From Amblyomma americanum (taxonomy: Eukaryota > Arthropoda > Arachnida > Ixodida > Ixodidae): 64,000 bases of DNA. The stretch covers positions 25,403,769-25,467,768 of the forward strand of contig NC_135505.1 in assembly GCF_052857255.1 (NCBI RefSeq), read 5' to 3'. Numbering within the stretch: position 1 is the stretch's first letter; each line of letters begins with the position of its first letter. The position numbers and the translations under genes were made by a program. Under the pieces are notes generated by a model. That model did no database searches, was not told the origin of the DNA, and was given only the letters and a program-made list of their open reading frames with translations. Below, piece by piece: positions 20,551 through 33,500 of the stretch.

Positions 20551-23500
20551 CTGCAAAAGGGGGCAGTTATGATAATGATAAACACAGTCGCTTCACAAAA
20601 CTCCATTTATTTGTTTATTTATTTTGTCCTGGGGGGGAAAAGCATTATAAAAGGGAATGGGCAATACATAGTAACACTGACGAAATACAAAACAAGTGCA
20701 GAGAACAAGAAATGCAAAAACAAGGATAACAGAGCAAGTGATCAACACAGTATTGCACATTACAAACAGTAACAGCACAATGGCAGCTGTGAAACACAAT
20801 AGGTGGACACCACTGCCACTGACCCAAGGGAGTGAGTTATACACCTTTCCTCAAAACCAACGCAGTCCAAAGCCTAACCCCTAACCCCTTCCTTAGTTTT
20901 GAGAACAGGAAAGGCGCATAACTGCCTCATGCACCTCCATCTCACAGCGTGACTGAGGTGCCCAGTGAGCCAGTAATGTGCTATTTCTTTCCTGAAAACC
21001 GGGGGGTGGGGTTCAGACTGCGAATATGACAACACTGGGAACTAGACTACAGTTGAATCCCTTTATAACAGACAAGTACTGGAGAGGAGCTTTTATTTAT
21101 TATATAAGAGATCTCTTATAAGCAGCGTCTTGTGCTTTCGTTACTTACTGATCCGTCGCTGTGTTTATGCTGCCACCCAGTGACTATGAATTTCACAAAA
21201 GAAGTCTATAGCTTGTCACAAGAGCTCATCAGCAGGAAAGGTAGCTGTTCATTCCGTCTGATTGGCATATGTCAAGATGCCATAAGCTTTCTACTGCACT
21301 GCAGCTGCACTAGTTGGCAGTCTGTGTGTACAATATTTTGTAGCAGAACAGTAGCACACCTAGCCGTTGGTAACTTCAAGTCGTAAAAACAAAAATTTTC
21401 TGAGATAAATGTGGTTCAGAGATGTGCAAAGTATCTAAATTTGTCTAGTTTACTGACCGTGAATTGTAGAAATTTGTAAGCATTACATTGTAGAACAAAC
21501 TCAGTCATGCAAAGCGAGAACTGAATTATAATAAAAGTTGCCCCATGTAGCAGCACTGTAGCGCATGAAATATGGCCCACGAAAAGCGCGCCTGCTTTGA
21601 GCGCACGATCGCATACTGATAAGGCGGCCGCCGCTATTTGAGAAGGCATGCTTCTTCCCATGTGTCCCCTCCTTAGATCAGCACGCCCATCGTTGCAGTG
21701 GGAAACAGACTCGCTCCACACCCTGTTTACGTTCTCCAGGGTCTCCGCCGTAGCTTTAAAGCCTGGAGTGGAGGCTGCACGTCGGCTATTAGCGCAGCAC
21801 CGAAATCATACCAACTTCAGAGTACTGCAGTGCGCTAGCGGAGTCGTGCCCGCTGGCTTGTCGCCCAACCTGTGGGCCGTGCAAGCCGTTGACTGAGTCT
21901 TTTTTTTTTTTTTCAGGTTTCGAGCTTCTTGATTGCGGGAGTAGCGCGAGCAGCTCCAATGTGCGCTACTACCATTCTAGGCATGTACAGACACCTGCGC
22001 ACTCGCACCCGTATTCCGCTGGCCACTCTTCATGCAGCAATCGCAATTAATGTGCCGTCATAGAAGTTTTACATCTAGCTGGCCCATTCTACATTAGTTT
22101 CAGTCTTAACAAATATCACAGGAGCGATCATATCTTGCCTTCTCCCTCGTGAACGGAAACAGTTTGCGAGTGATGGCACAGCATCTGCGGAGTGGGTAAG
22201 TGACCCCACAAGTTATGCATTTACTCGCGCAATGAACGCACTTTTTTTCCAGAAAAGTTCACATCAACTTGTGGCGGGGGTTTATTATGGGAGGAAAAAA
22301 AAAGAGTTTCGGCACATTTTTTGCGAGTCGATTTTTATTATACATCTGCCCACCCGCCCGTCCGTTTGTCTGTCCGTCAACAGAGCACTCGGTCAGCCAC
22401 GTTCGTGTCACCGGTGTTTAGCATCGCTCGCTTTGAAAAGTGTTTGCTGTATCAGAGCATGACCCAACGATTTTGTGACAGTCGCTGGCACCAACCAATC
22501 GATAGTCAACGGTGCCAGACAATCGTGGCGAAATAAAGCGGACATGCTGAACACCGCACGCGCCTGTAGATAGGGAGTGCCTTTTTTTATGAGACTAAAA
22601 AAAAAGAGCAGGATGATTGCAGGTGTGTAATGTGAATGTCTAAGCGCCAGCTGTGGCATGAGAGAGGTTAGGTATTTTTGCTCCCAATTCTGAGCCCAAC
22701 AAATCTCTTGGGAGTCTGAAAGTCCTGCCTTCATAGCATTTCAGTGTAAAGTATGTTTCATAGCGTTCTGGTTTAAACTGCTACCCCCCTCTTCAATGCT
22801 CGAGCGCTGGCCAACATTGTAATCATATACTGGTGCAACCGGACGTGGCAGCCGGTGCCAGCCGGTGCTTGGAGCGGCAGTGCACCAAGCATTCTGCGCC
22901 GTCGATGCTGCTTTGCAGGGCACTCAGCATCTTGGTGCTTCGCCAAGTTCGCCGCACCACTCCCACGACGTGTTGAGCTCATTTGGGTGCCCGCACACTT
23001 GGGAAATCCTGGCAACGAGGCTGACGGGGAGTCAACGGAGGACGCTGCTACCACGTGCTACGGCCAGGGGTGTCTCCAGCGCTGTTGCCACCCATCCGGG
23101 TGGTGCCCCCAATGCCAACAACACCGGCATCACCTCCACGGGCGCTTGGACCGGGAGCTTGTACGACACAGCGAACGACGGCACCAGCGACGCCAGCCTG
23201 AGCTCGTCGAATGCCATCTCGACGCTGGCTACTGGATCCATACAACGCCGGATCCGCACCAAACCAACCGTGAGCACGAACGCCGACCGCTACCAGTAGA
23301 ATGCTAGTAGTAGATGCTAGTAGCAGTGTTACCGGGTTATGTGTATTGACTGCTCTCTAGTTTTGTGCGCCAGTGTTCGTGTCACGTAGGATGTATTAGA
23401 CGTGTGTCTGTGTGGGTACACCTGTCACCTAGTACATTCTTTCGGCCCGAGTGTTCTCCGGGGACATCTGTGACAAGGACACTCAGAGCAACATTATTTT

Positions 23501-26500
23501 CCAGAGTTATCATCGAAAGGATGGCCTTGTCCGTCGAAAGCGTGAGCAGCTGGGATAGCAGGTAGATGATCGCCTGACGCTGATTAAGGAAATCCATGCC
23601 CAAGATCACTTCGTGGGAGCATTGCCGTAGCACAACGAAGGTTGCAGGATAGGTGTGTCCTTGCAGAGGCGGTCCAGTGTGTCGCCGATGTGGGGGACGG
23701 GGTAGACGTCCTTCTTTGTTATGTTGTTCAAGCGGCCGTAATACACGCAGAATCGAAGTGCGCCGTCTTTCTTTCTCACTAGAACGACCGGTGCTACCCA
23801 TGGGCTGTTTGAAGGCTGGATGACGGCATCACGAAGCATTTCTTCGACTTGGTCTCGGATGGCTTGTCGTTCTCGCGGTGACACACGGTACGGGCTTTGA
23901 CGGAGAGGTCGGACGTGTTGGGCCGTTATAATGCGATGCTTGGCAATTTGGCGTTTGTCAGACCTTCGGCGATGTCGAAAAACACTCACTGTAGCTTCGA
24001 AGCAGATTGCGGATCTGGTCTTGTCTCTTCCGGGACAGGGCTGGGTTGATGTTGAAAGTGGGCGATTTTTTTTGGTCAGGCGAATCTTTTTTGCGGATGG
24101 GTGGGAGAGGGCGAAGGAGTCTCGTATGTCGGATATTTCGTCGGAAAAAAGAAATCGTCGTTCTGCTGTTAATGTGCCGGTATTCTTTGCTAAATTTAGT
24201 GAGCAGTACTTCGGCCTGGCCATTGCGGAAATATGCGATGCCTCTTGCGATTCTCATTCCTCGGTCTAGAAGCAAATGCATGTTCCACTCGATGATGGCT
24301 TCAGCGTTAATGGTTTTCGTGGCACCTACCTGCACGATAACGCTTGAACGGATGGGACGCTCACTTCTTCCTCCAGGACACTCAGGGCAACGGGATTTTC
24401 CAGAGTTTTCATCGAAGGGATGGCCTCGTCCGTCAAAAGCGTGATCAGCTTGGATCGCAGGTTGATGGTCGCCTGATGCTCATTAAAGAAATCCATGCCC
24501 AAGATAACTTGGCAGGAACAATGCCGTAGCACAACGAAGGACGCAGGATTGGTATGTCCTTTGACAGTCACTCGCGCTATGCATCGTCCTGATGGTGTAA
24601 TGAGGTGACCCCCTGCGGTGCCAATTTGTGGGCCGTTCCAAGCGGTCGTGACTTTCCTCAGCTGCACAGCGAATGTTCCATTCATCACAGAGAAATCGGC
24701 TCCTGTGTAAACTAGAGCGGTAAATTTCCGGCCGTCGATAATTACTTCTAAGTTGGACGTCCTGGCTCTTGCGTTGCACGTCGTCCTGGGCGTCAGGTCA
24801 TGGCTTCATCGGGTATGCGAATCGTGGGCAGAACGTCTCGTCGAAGCTTTTCTTGGTAGCGGAGTCGCTTTGAAGGCGGTTCGCGTCGTGGTCATGGTTG
24901 TCATTGTATGCAGCGTTGGCGTGTCGGGGGCGGCGTCTTCGTGCGGCATGGCCGTTGGAGGATCTTTGGAGTTACGCTCGGGAGCAACCTCACCACCAGA
25001 GGTTGCTGTCTTTAGTTTCCCCTACGTGGGCTGGGAGACCTTCCTCGTACCGCGGCTGCGTAGCTGCGGTGTGGTGACACAAAGCGCGAGGCTGATGGCG
25101 ATGGTGAGTGCGAAAGGCGGTTGGGCGAGTACTCCTCTCGACGTAGGTACTCGTCGATTACCTGCGGAAGTTGGCCGAAGCGTTTTCGTGGTGCGTCAGT
25201 GACAAATTCACAAAGACCGATACGCTGGTACAGGCAGTGACGAAGAATATGGCTGGCCTCACTGCAATGGAAGCACAATGATCGGTTTTCATGGTTGGTG
25301 AACAGCACAACAAAGGTGGGACAAAGGCAAGAGAAGTGCTGTCAATTGTCCATGTCAGTTGTCGGAAGTCCTCCAGGCGTCGCATTTCCTGGAGCTTGAG
25401 CGTCGCTCATAGGCAGGGCGGGCGGGGGCAAGGAGGTGGTGTTCTGTAACAAGTGGCTCATCTCGGAGAGGACGTCGGGGGTATTGGGGATGCAGAGTGC
25501 GTACTGCAGCGGCATAAGTCATGGGTTGGCGTTCTGTGGGCGCCGGGATGCCAAGTGACTGTTGCACTTATTCCCGCACCACATCCATAAGAGTTGCTGC
25601 TAGGGGCTGTGCGGAGGATGGCAGCAGTTTCCGCAGCTCCTCGCGGAGGATTTCGCAGATAACTTCCCGCAAGTTGTCGCTGGTGGTGGTCGTCATGTCC
25701 AGACGGATTGCCATAGACAGTGGAAGTGGACAGTGGTTGCACTGCCGAGGGTCTTATCGGTGGTGCAGGCTTCTTGCATGAATTTCTCGATGGTTTTCGG
25801 TGGCTGGCAGACGAGACTGGCAAAGAGTTGTTCTTTGACAACGCGCAGCAGGAACTGAACTTTCTTTTCCTCAGTCATATCGGGATCAGCGCGGCAAAAG
25901 AGGCGCTTCATTTCTTCCCCGTAACCGCGTAGTCTCGTTTGGAAGCTGGATCCTGGACTTGAGGAGTCGTTTGGCTCTTTCATTCCTCATGACAATAGTG
26001 AACGTCTTCAGAAGTTCTCTCTTGAACAGCCCCATGTCGTTAGGGAAGACTCGTGGTTTTCATACCACCTGTGTACTGAGCCCTCCTGTGCGAAAAAGAC
26101 GTGCCAAATTTTCGCCGCATCATCCCAGTTGTTGAATGACGCCACGCGTTCAAATCGGTCCAACCATTCTTCGGGGTCTTCGCCTAGGGCTCCATTGAAA
26201 GTTGGCGGCACCCACGACTGTTGGAGTGTGTTTGTAGTCGGCATCTTTGGTGAGGTTGCGATGCTCGTAGCAGCATCTCTTCGCTGTCTGGTGCGGTCCG
26301 GCAGGGTCCCAAACTCAGGCTCCTCTCCCTGGAGACGTCAGCTGGCTCGGTGAGCTACTGGCTCGTCCTCGGGAGCGAAGCGCAGAGGGCTGGCATCACG
26401 ACTTGAAGGGGGTTTCCGGAACATGGAAGGCTACCCAGCACCTCCACCAGATGTCACAAAGTGGTGACTGCAATCCGGGGAGCAGAACGACAGTGAAAAT

Positions 26501-29500
26501 GGTATCTAAACAAAACTATTTATTTGGGCTGACTTGCGCCCACAATGGACTGAATCGCTCGGTGGCGGCGTAGCAACAAGCATGCTCGGCGGTTGTCAAA
26601 CGGAGTGCCCGCCACTGTCAGCTCAGCTCAATTGAAAGCTCATAAGAGAACTTTCGAGATAAACCGTGCAAAGTTACTCGAACATTCTGGCACAACGTAG
26701 AATCAACTCTGCCTGGATGTGATCAATAGAGATAAATCTGGTTGTGTCTTGCATCACAAACAAAGTGACAAAGCGGAATGCCGGCATCTTTGAAGAATTA
26801 AACACTGCAGAGATTCACGGCAATAATGCTAATGACATTGTCCCCCTTGTCTCTTAACGCATACATCTGGTTTTTACCTATGCCTAGTTTACTCTTCACT
26901 GCTTTTAGACTACCTCCATTCTTTAGGGCATGCTCGATTCTCTCCATATTGAACTTCCTTATGTTGGCTACCTTGCACTTGTTTATTAACATCGACAGCT
27001 CTGCTAGTTCTATCCTTTCTGTAAGGTTAGACGCCCTCATGCTTTGGCGTTATTTAATCAGATCTTTCGCCTCCTGAGATAGCTTGCCGGTATCCTGTTG
27101 AACCGTCCTAATGCCCACTTCTACTGCGCACTCCGTCATAATAGCTGTCAATATTATCGTTCATTGTATGAATATCGATGCGATCCAGGGACGTGTCCGG
27201 ACGTTCCATGGCCTCGGACGCAAAGCACTCAGTAACATAGGCCACTTGGTCGGCCCACGCAACGGCAGTAGCTCAGAAAAGGTGACGAGGTTCGTTCGTA
27301 AAATTAGTAATCAGGAGTTCCGATTGGCCGTTACGGAGGTGGAGAAGGCTTCGGGCCGACCAAATGCCATGTGTCAGCAGCAAGGAAAGGTTGCCCTTGG
27401 CGAATGCAGGTCCATCACGTAGCCCATCATCGCATTTGATGCTTGCAAAAACACTGGAACGCGGCGGGATCAAGACACATTCAGTGGAAATACGAAAGGC
27501 GGAGCTGTGTTGACGAACGTCGAAGGTGTCGTCGGCTTTCGCTGTCGAAAACGTAACGGTTCTGTGCCGCAGGTTGATAATAGCACCATTCTCACGGAGA
27601 AAACCTATGTTCAAAATCAGGTCGCAAGTACAGTCACGGAGCACCAGGCAGCTAACTATGAACGTTGAGTCGCTGATCTGGACCCTAGCCGTGCACTGTC
27701 CAAGCGGAGTAATGATATGGCCCCCCGCCATCCAGATCTGTACGCCACAGCAAGGAGTTGTAACTTTCTTTAGAAGCGCTGCCAATTTGCCACTGATAAT
27801 TGAAAACTCCGCTCCTGTGTCCACCAACGCGCTAATGCTGTGACCGTCGAGAAGCACGGGTATGTCGAGGGAGAAGCGGTCCTTTACTTCAGCTGCTGTC
27901 GTCGACGTCACCAAAGCTCTATCATCGGATGTCTGTGTCGTCAGGGGGTCTTTACAGCGTCGATATGCAGCGACCACGCCCCCAGAGGTCGCTGTCCTCA
28001 GTTTTCCCGGCAAGCGGTCCACCGTCGCTCGCGAGGAGTTCGGTGCATTTAGTGAAAACGATGATCGATGAGGTGGCGGTGATTGGGACTGACGGCGTGC
28101 CATGGACCACAGAGGTTGCTGGGTCATGTACTCTTCAATCTCACAGGACCGTTGGCCAAACCAGGGCCTAGGTGTATCGGAGGAAAAACCCTGCAGGCCA
28201 AGCTCTCGATATGGGCACCGGCGGAACAGGTGACCGGGCTGCCCACAGTGGAAGCACAAACACAGGCGGTCAGGGCCACGCCGGATGTCCGCTCTGCACA
28301 AGGATTGTCGATCACTCGGGACGCGGTGCTGCACTGGCTGCACGGAGGATAGCAAGACGTCGTGATGGGTTGGGAAAATTGCCTCTGGATTTGGGGCAGG
28401 GTGTCGCGGAGCGTCAGCGTAGGTCGGGTGGCAGTAGTCTGTCTGGTTGGGCGGTGGAAATGCCGGTTGATTTGGGGCAGGGCGTTGCAGAGCTTCAGCG
28501 TATGTCGGGAGGCAGTAGTCTGTCTGGATTGGCTGTGGTTCGCCGCGTAGTATCGGAGGCTTGATAGCTTGCTGAACCTCTTAGCGAATAACGCTCATAA
28601 GAGAGCTGGCTGCTGGCTGCGACGCACCACAAATCTTCTCTAGCTCGTCATGGACGTTAGCACGGATCATGTAGCGGAGAAAGTCTGTATTGCTGTTGAA
28701 AGCCGGGAGGGACTCTGTAACAGAAGCAGCAAGGACTGGCCGATTGTACGCGGTGGGACGCTGCCGGAGGACCTGCTCCATCGCGACAGCCTCCGCTAGA
28801 AACCCGGCAACAGTGCTTGGGTGCTGCGCACGAGGCCGGTGAAAAGCTGTTCTTTAACACCGCGCATTAGGTGGCGCAGCTTTTTGGCTTCCAACATGGC
28901 TGGGTCAGCCCGTCGGAAGAGCCGCGTCATGTCTTCGACGTACATGGTAACCGTTTCGTTGGACATTTGCATACGGGACTGCAGGTCGCGTTCAGCTCGC
29001 TCCCGCCAATCAGCGCTGACGTACGCGGCGAGCAGTTGACATCGGAACTAAGGCCATGATGAAAGCGTGTCCTCACGGTTTTCATACCACGTACGAGCAC
29101 CGCGCTCCAAGCTGAAGAAAACGTTCCTCAGCTTGGCTGCGTCATCCCATTGGTTCAATGCGGCGACACGTTCAAACTGGAGGAGCCAATCTTCCACGTC
29201 CTCCAGTTGAGTCCCGTGAAAGGACTTTGGTAGCCGTCGGCTCTGGAGGGTGTAATACGCGGCGCCTTGCATGACTGGTTGAGTGGTAGGCGCCGAGGGA
29301 GAGTCGAATGGCCTGAGCTCAGGAGGCAGTTGGCCAGGCGTTGAGGTAGTCTCCAACAGCCCGTGCTCGGGGCAGTCCAAGATTTCGGCTGCTGACCCAG
29401 TGCACTGGCGTCGACAGGGAGAGGTCTGGGGTCCTCGGTGTTAGGAGGGGTGTGCGACATATTCCAGAGCGATTTACCGAGCACCTCCACCACAAAATGT

Positions 29501-30511
29501 CACGAATAGGTTGCAGAACCAAAAGGGTTAGGCACAGGCCACAAGCAGTAAAGCAGTGTCCCAGCTGCAAGAGCACGCGCGTCTCTTACTTCTTTGTCCT
29601 CAAGGCGCCGCCCAGGGACACTTGGCGGCAACATTAAGTTCGTCTTCCTCAGTTAAAGCTGAATATCTGTTCTGCAGCGATATCCTGAATTCCTCTATTT
29701 ACCCTCTTATCGGTACTACGTTAATGGGTTTCCTCTTCAAGTCTAAGCTTATTCAAGACGTTACCATTCTGTGGTCGCTACAACGCACCAGCCCCGAGGA
29801 CATCCAGATCCTGAACGTTGCCAGGTTGAGCGCATAGTATGAAGTCGATTTCATTTTTAGTCTCACCATTGGGGCTCTTCCAAGTCCACTTCCTGATCTC
29901 TGGTTTGCGGAAGGAGGGATATATGATCCGTAAATCATTGCTATATGTGAATTCTACTAATAACTCTCCCCTGTTATTCCTAGAACCTATCCCATAGTCG
30001 CCTACCGCCTGGTTGCGAGCCTGCTTCTAGCCCACCATGTTGGTGCCAAAACAGGCCTGTGATACGCCCAGCCAAGCAGTTGCCAGTGAAAAGTCAGAAT
30101 GGGCCTGCCACTCTAAAACTCTCGGCCGCTAATGCCAATCGGCTCTCGCTGATCAATGTGCTAAGCAGGTAAGCTTAGATGTAATAATTGTTGGCGCAAG
30201 TGCTTTTCATTCTTCAGCGATGCTTTGCAATGGTGGCTGGATGACGTCACGACTCTCTCAACGAATGGAAATTTTGCCACACGGATGCCAACGGCAGCTT
30301 TTCTTGAGGAAGGGACCTCTGACGCTATTGCATTAAAAGGTGATTTCGTTTACTGCTGTGACTGGGGTAGCATGAAATTTTGCTGCCAGCTGAAGCATTC
30401 AACAACTCTGGGCAGGGGTGTAGGATGTTGGCACACTGGCATTAGCTCCATGACCAGGCTGTCTTTTGCAGGAAAACTGCTGGAGTAACCGGGTGTACAA
30501 AACACTCGTGT

Positions 30512-30559
<48 letters not shown>

Positions 30560-33500
30560 GTGCAACGGATAAGAGAGGTCTGCCCACCCGTATGGTCTGG
30601 TGCAGCATCTCGGCGTGGAAGTGTTCCTCAGCTGTGATGGGCTCCAGCACGGGGATGCTGTCCGGGTCTGGTGGAGGACCGCCATTGGCGAGCACGTGCT
30701 GCTGCTGCTGCTGCTGCAGAGGTGGTGGAGGAGGAGGAGGAGGAGCAGGCCTGGGGGGCTCTGGCTGCTGCTGCTGCTGGGAAGGCAGTGACTGCTCCAC
30801 CAACACCCCGTTCAGCAGAGATTGTGCCTGCAGGGGCATTCCTCCTGCACGGGGTAGTGCCAGCACCAGTCACCACCGCTGCCACACACACTCTTCAGCC
30901 CATGCCTGGGCTGAGCGTCGGTGGTCATAATGAAAGCATAAGAGTGTGAGCAGAAAATGAGGAACAGGGGCTGTGCTTCTTATACCTGGGGTGGCTGCTG
31001 CCTTGTAATGGCCCACATGGCAAGCATTGGCCAAGGGCCAAAGAAAACGCAGTTGTAAGCACACACAAGCATATACACGGTCATTGCTGGGACCCTCTCA
31101 TGTAGCTATCCATTACTGGCATGACTGTACCAAACTAAGACAGAAAGTACGAAGACCAATGCTGACTGCATTCTTTGGTGCAGAGCATTTAAGGCTACCT
31201 GATGAAAGGTAGTTTAATCTTTAATATGAGGAACAATGAAAACAAAACAAATAAAACTATAGGGGACAGTTAAGTTCTGCTTTAAGTGCATAGCGTGATA
31301 GTGTTAATGGGTTAATACCCATATATGCGGAATTGGCTATTCTCCCCTTTGCATTCATAGACTGCTGGGTGTCCTCGAACCACTTCTCGTGCAGTGGTTA
31401 AGCGATGCACCACTGCCCGGTGATGGCAGGAGCTGCCGTTGGTGGAGCTTGTGAGCCCTAGGTTGCTCTTTCGCGGCCAATCATTACTTTAACTGCTACC
31501 TGCCACAGTGGTCAGTTTCTTCATAATCTAGTAGGCAGGTTGTGATGACGTCACAATGCCATGTGACCTAGGAGACAGGGGGACCACCTGCTTTTTTGCT
31601 CACAATGCGGACGGCCAATTTTCTGCAGAAAGGTAGCTGTAATGGTATCACGTTAACAAGGCAAAAGCATGCCAACACGTACATGAAGGAGCCTAGCCAA
31701 GTGAACTGCAGAAATAGATCTGAATTTCTTATCTGCTGCTTAACCCGCCAAGGTGGCTCAGTGGTTAGGACGCTCGGCTACTGATCCAGACTTCCCGGGT
31801 TCGAACCCGACCACGGCAGTTGCGTTTTTATGGAGGCAAAACACTAAGGAGCCCGTCTTCTATGCAATGTCAGAGCATGTTAAAGATCCCCAGGTGGTCG
31901 AAATTATTCCAGAGACGCACCTCTTTCTTCCTTTCTTTCACTCCCTCCTTTATCCCTTCCCTTAGGGCGTGGTTCAGATGTGACAGATACTGCGCCATTT
32001 CCTTTCCCAAGAAACCAATTATTATTATTGTTATTATTATTATCTGCTGCTTATGGCCCTTTGTATAGATAGACTGCATAAGGAGGAAACCAGGCGAGTA
32101 GTTGAGAGGACAAGCAATTCAGTGCACAAAGGAGTAGCTTGGATTGGACAGGTAGCTTGGATTGCAAGTGGCGCTCGCAGGTGCCATCAATAACTAAAGG
32201 TAACATACCTCAGCTGTGTTGCTCTACATTCATATAACCGAATACCATAATTGTTGACAATTTTTTCTAGCACCAGGAAACCCAAACTGCTTTCAAAAAT
32301 GCGTCAAAAAAGCCAAAATTCAATAAATATTGACTGACTGCACAGTGAAGCAGTGTGCTGTGAGTGATTACACTATGACTACTTCCGAATATGTTATGGT
32401 AGGATGTGCAGTGCAAAGTCTCAAAGCGACACAACAGCTATGCGGAACACCATAGTGGAAGGCTGCAGATTGATGTAGAAGTGCTTCTTTGTGGCCAAGT
32501 TGGTTCATAGTTTCAAATCAACAACAAGGTGTGGTAACAGAAAAGACACAGGAAACGAGGTTGACGGGACTCGTGCAAACTGAACTCAAGTTGCAAGTTT
32601 GTGCCTCGTCTCGTGTCTATCTTTTGTGTTAGCGCAATTTGTTGTCAATTTGAGATCAATTTAGACCACATGGGCTTCTTTAATATGTGCCGACATTGCA
32701 CAGCATGCGGGCGTCATGCATTTTGTCTCTATCGAAACGTAGCTGCCACAGTGTGGATCGAACCCGCGTCTTTCGGGCCAACAACTGAGATTAGTACCAA
32801 AATGCAGTGGGTAAAGGGAAAGGTGGCAGCTCTGGCATAGAAGAATTTAGGTTCAAGGGAACCACTTCAATCAAACCACTGTGAGAGCCCCTTACCCAGA
32901 GGGAAAAGACACATCCAACGTGCAGGCGCACAGGGGTGCCAGGAAGTGGAAACTTCGTATTTTGCTTGGCTACTGCTCAGCACAAGACGTGCATTCAGTT
33001 AGGCAATAAAACTCTTCTCAGAACAAACATCCAAGAAATGCTGTGATAGGTTCCGTGCCAGTCTAACACCGAACATTTACTTATGTGAAATTTATTATAA
33101 GGAGTGAAAAATGCACTATCACAAGAATTTCTGCGCGCACTAGAGAGCATTACGGTGCAGCTAAGATTCTGCAGCAAAGTGCATGCTTTCTAGCCCAGCG
33201 CTAGCAAAGCCCACCACAAAGCATCCACTTCCTGACATTACTGCAGAGGCCAAAGTGGTCTCAGATGGGGGACACACTGAAGTGGGCCTCCACTGACAGA
33301 TTACTGAAAACAGGCTAGTCACACTAAAACTGAGTTCTTTAAGCTAGAAAACACCAAAAAAAAAATAAAAAATGTGGGGCCACTTAAGCAAATCCTGAAA
33401 AGAAAGTTCGCTAGCATTATAGCACCGTCTTCAATTTACTTACAAAATGTCTCTGGAATGCTGGTGTTTCTGTGCGAGTTTGTTTGAATCCGAGCGCACA

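Noticed and set aside
30466..30930. Plus-strand 154-codon frame with Cys-Val and Gly runs
   Set aside because: It is the antisense of exon 4 plus the GT/G microsatellite.
31742..31830. A tRNA gene (A and B boxes present)
   Set aside because: There is no complete acceptor stem, and the sequence continues into the conserved SINE body seen at three other sites.
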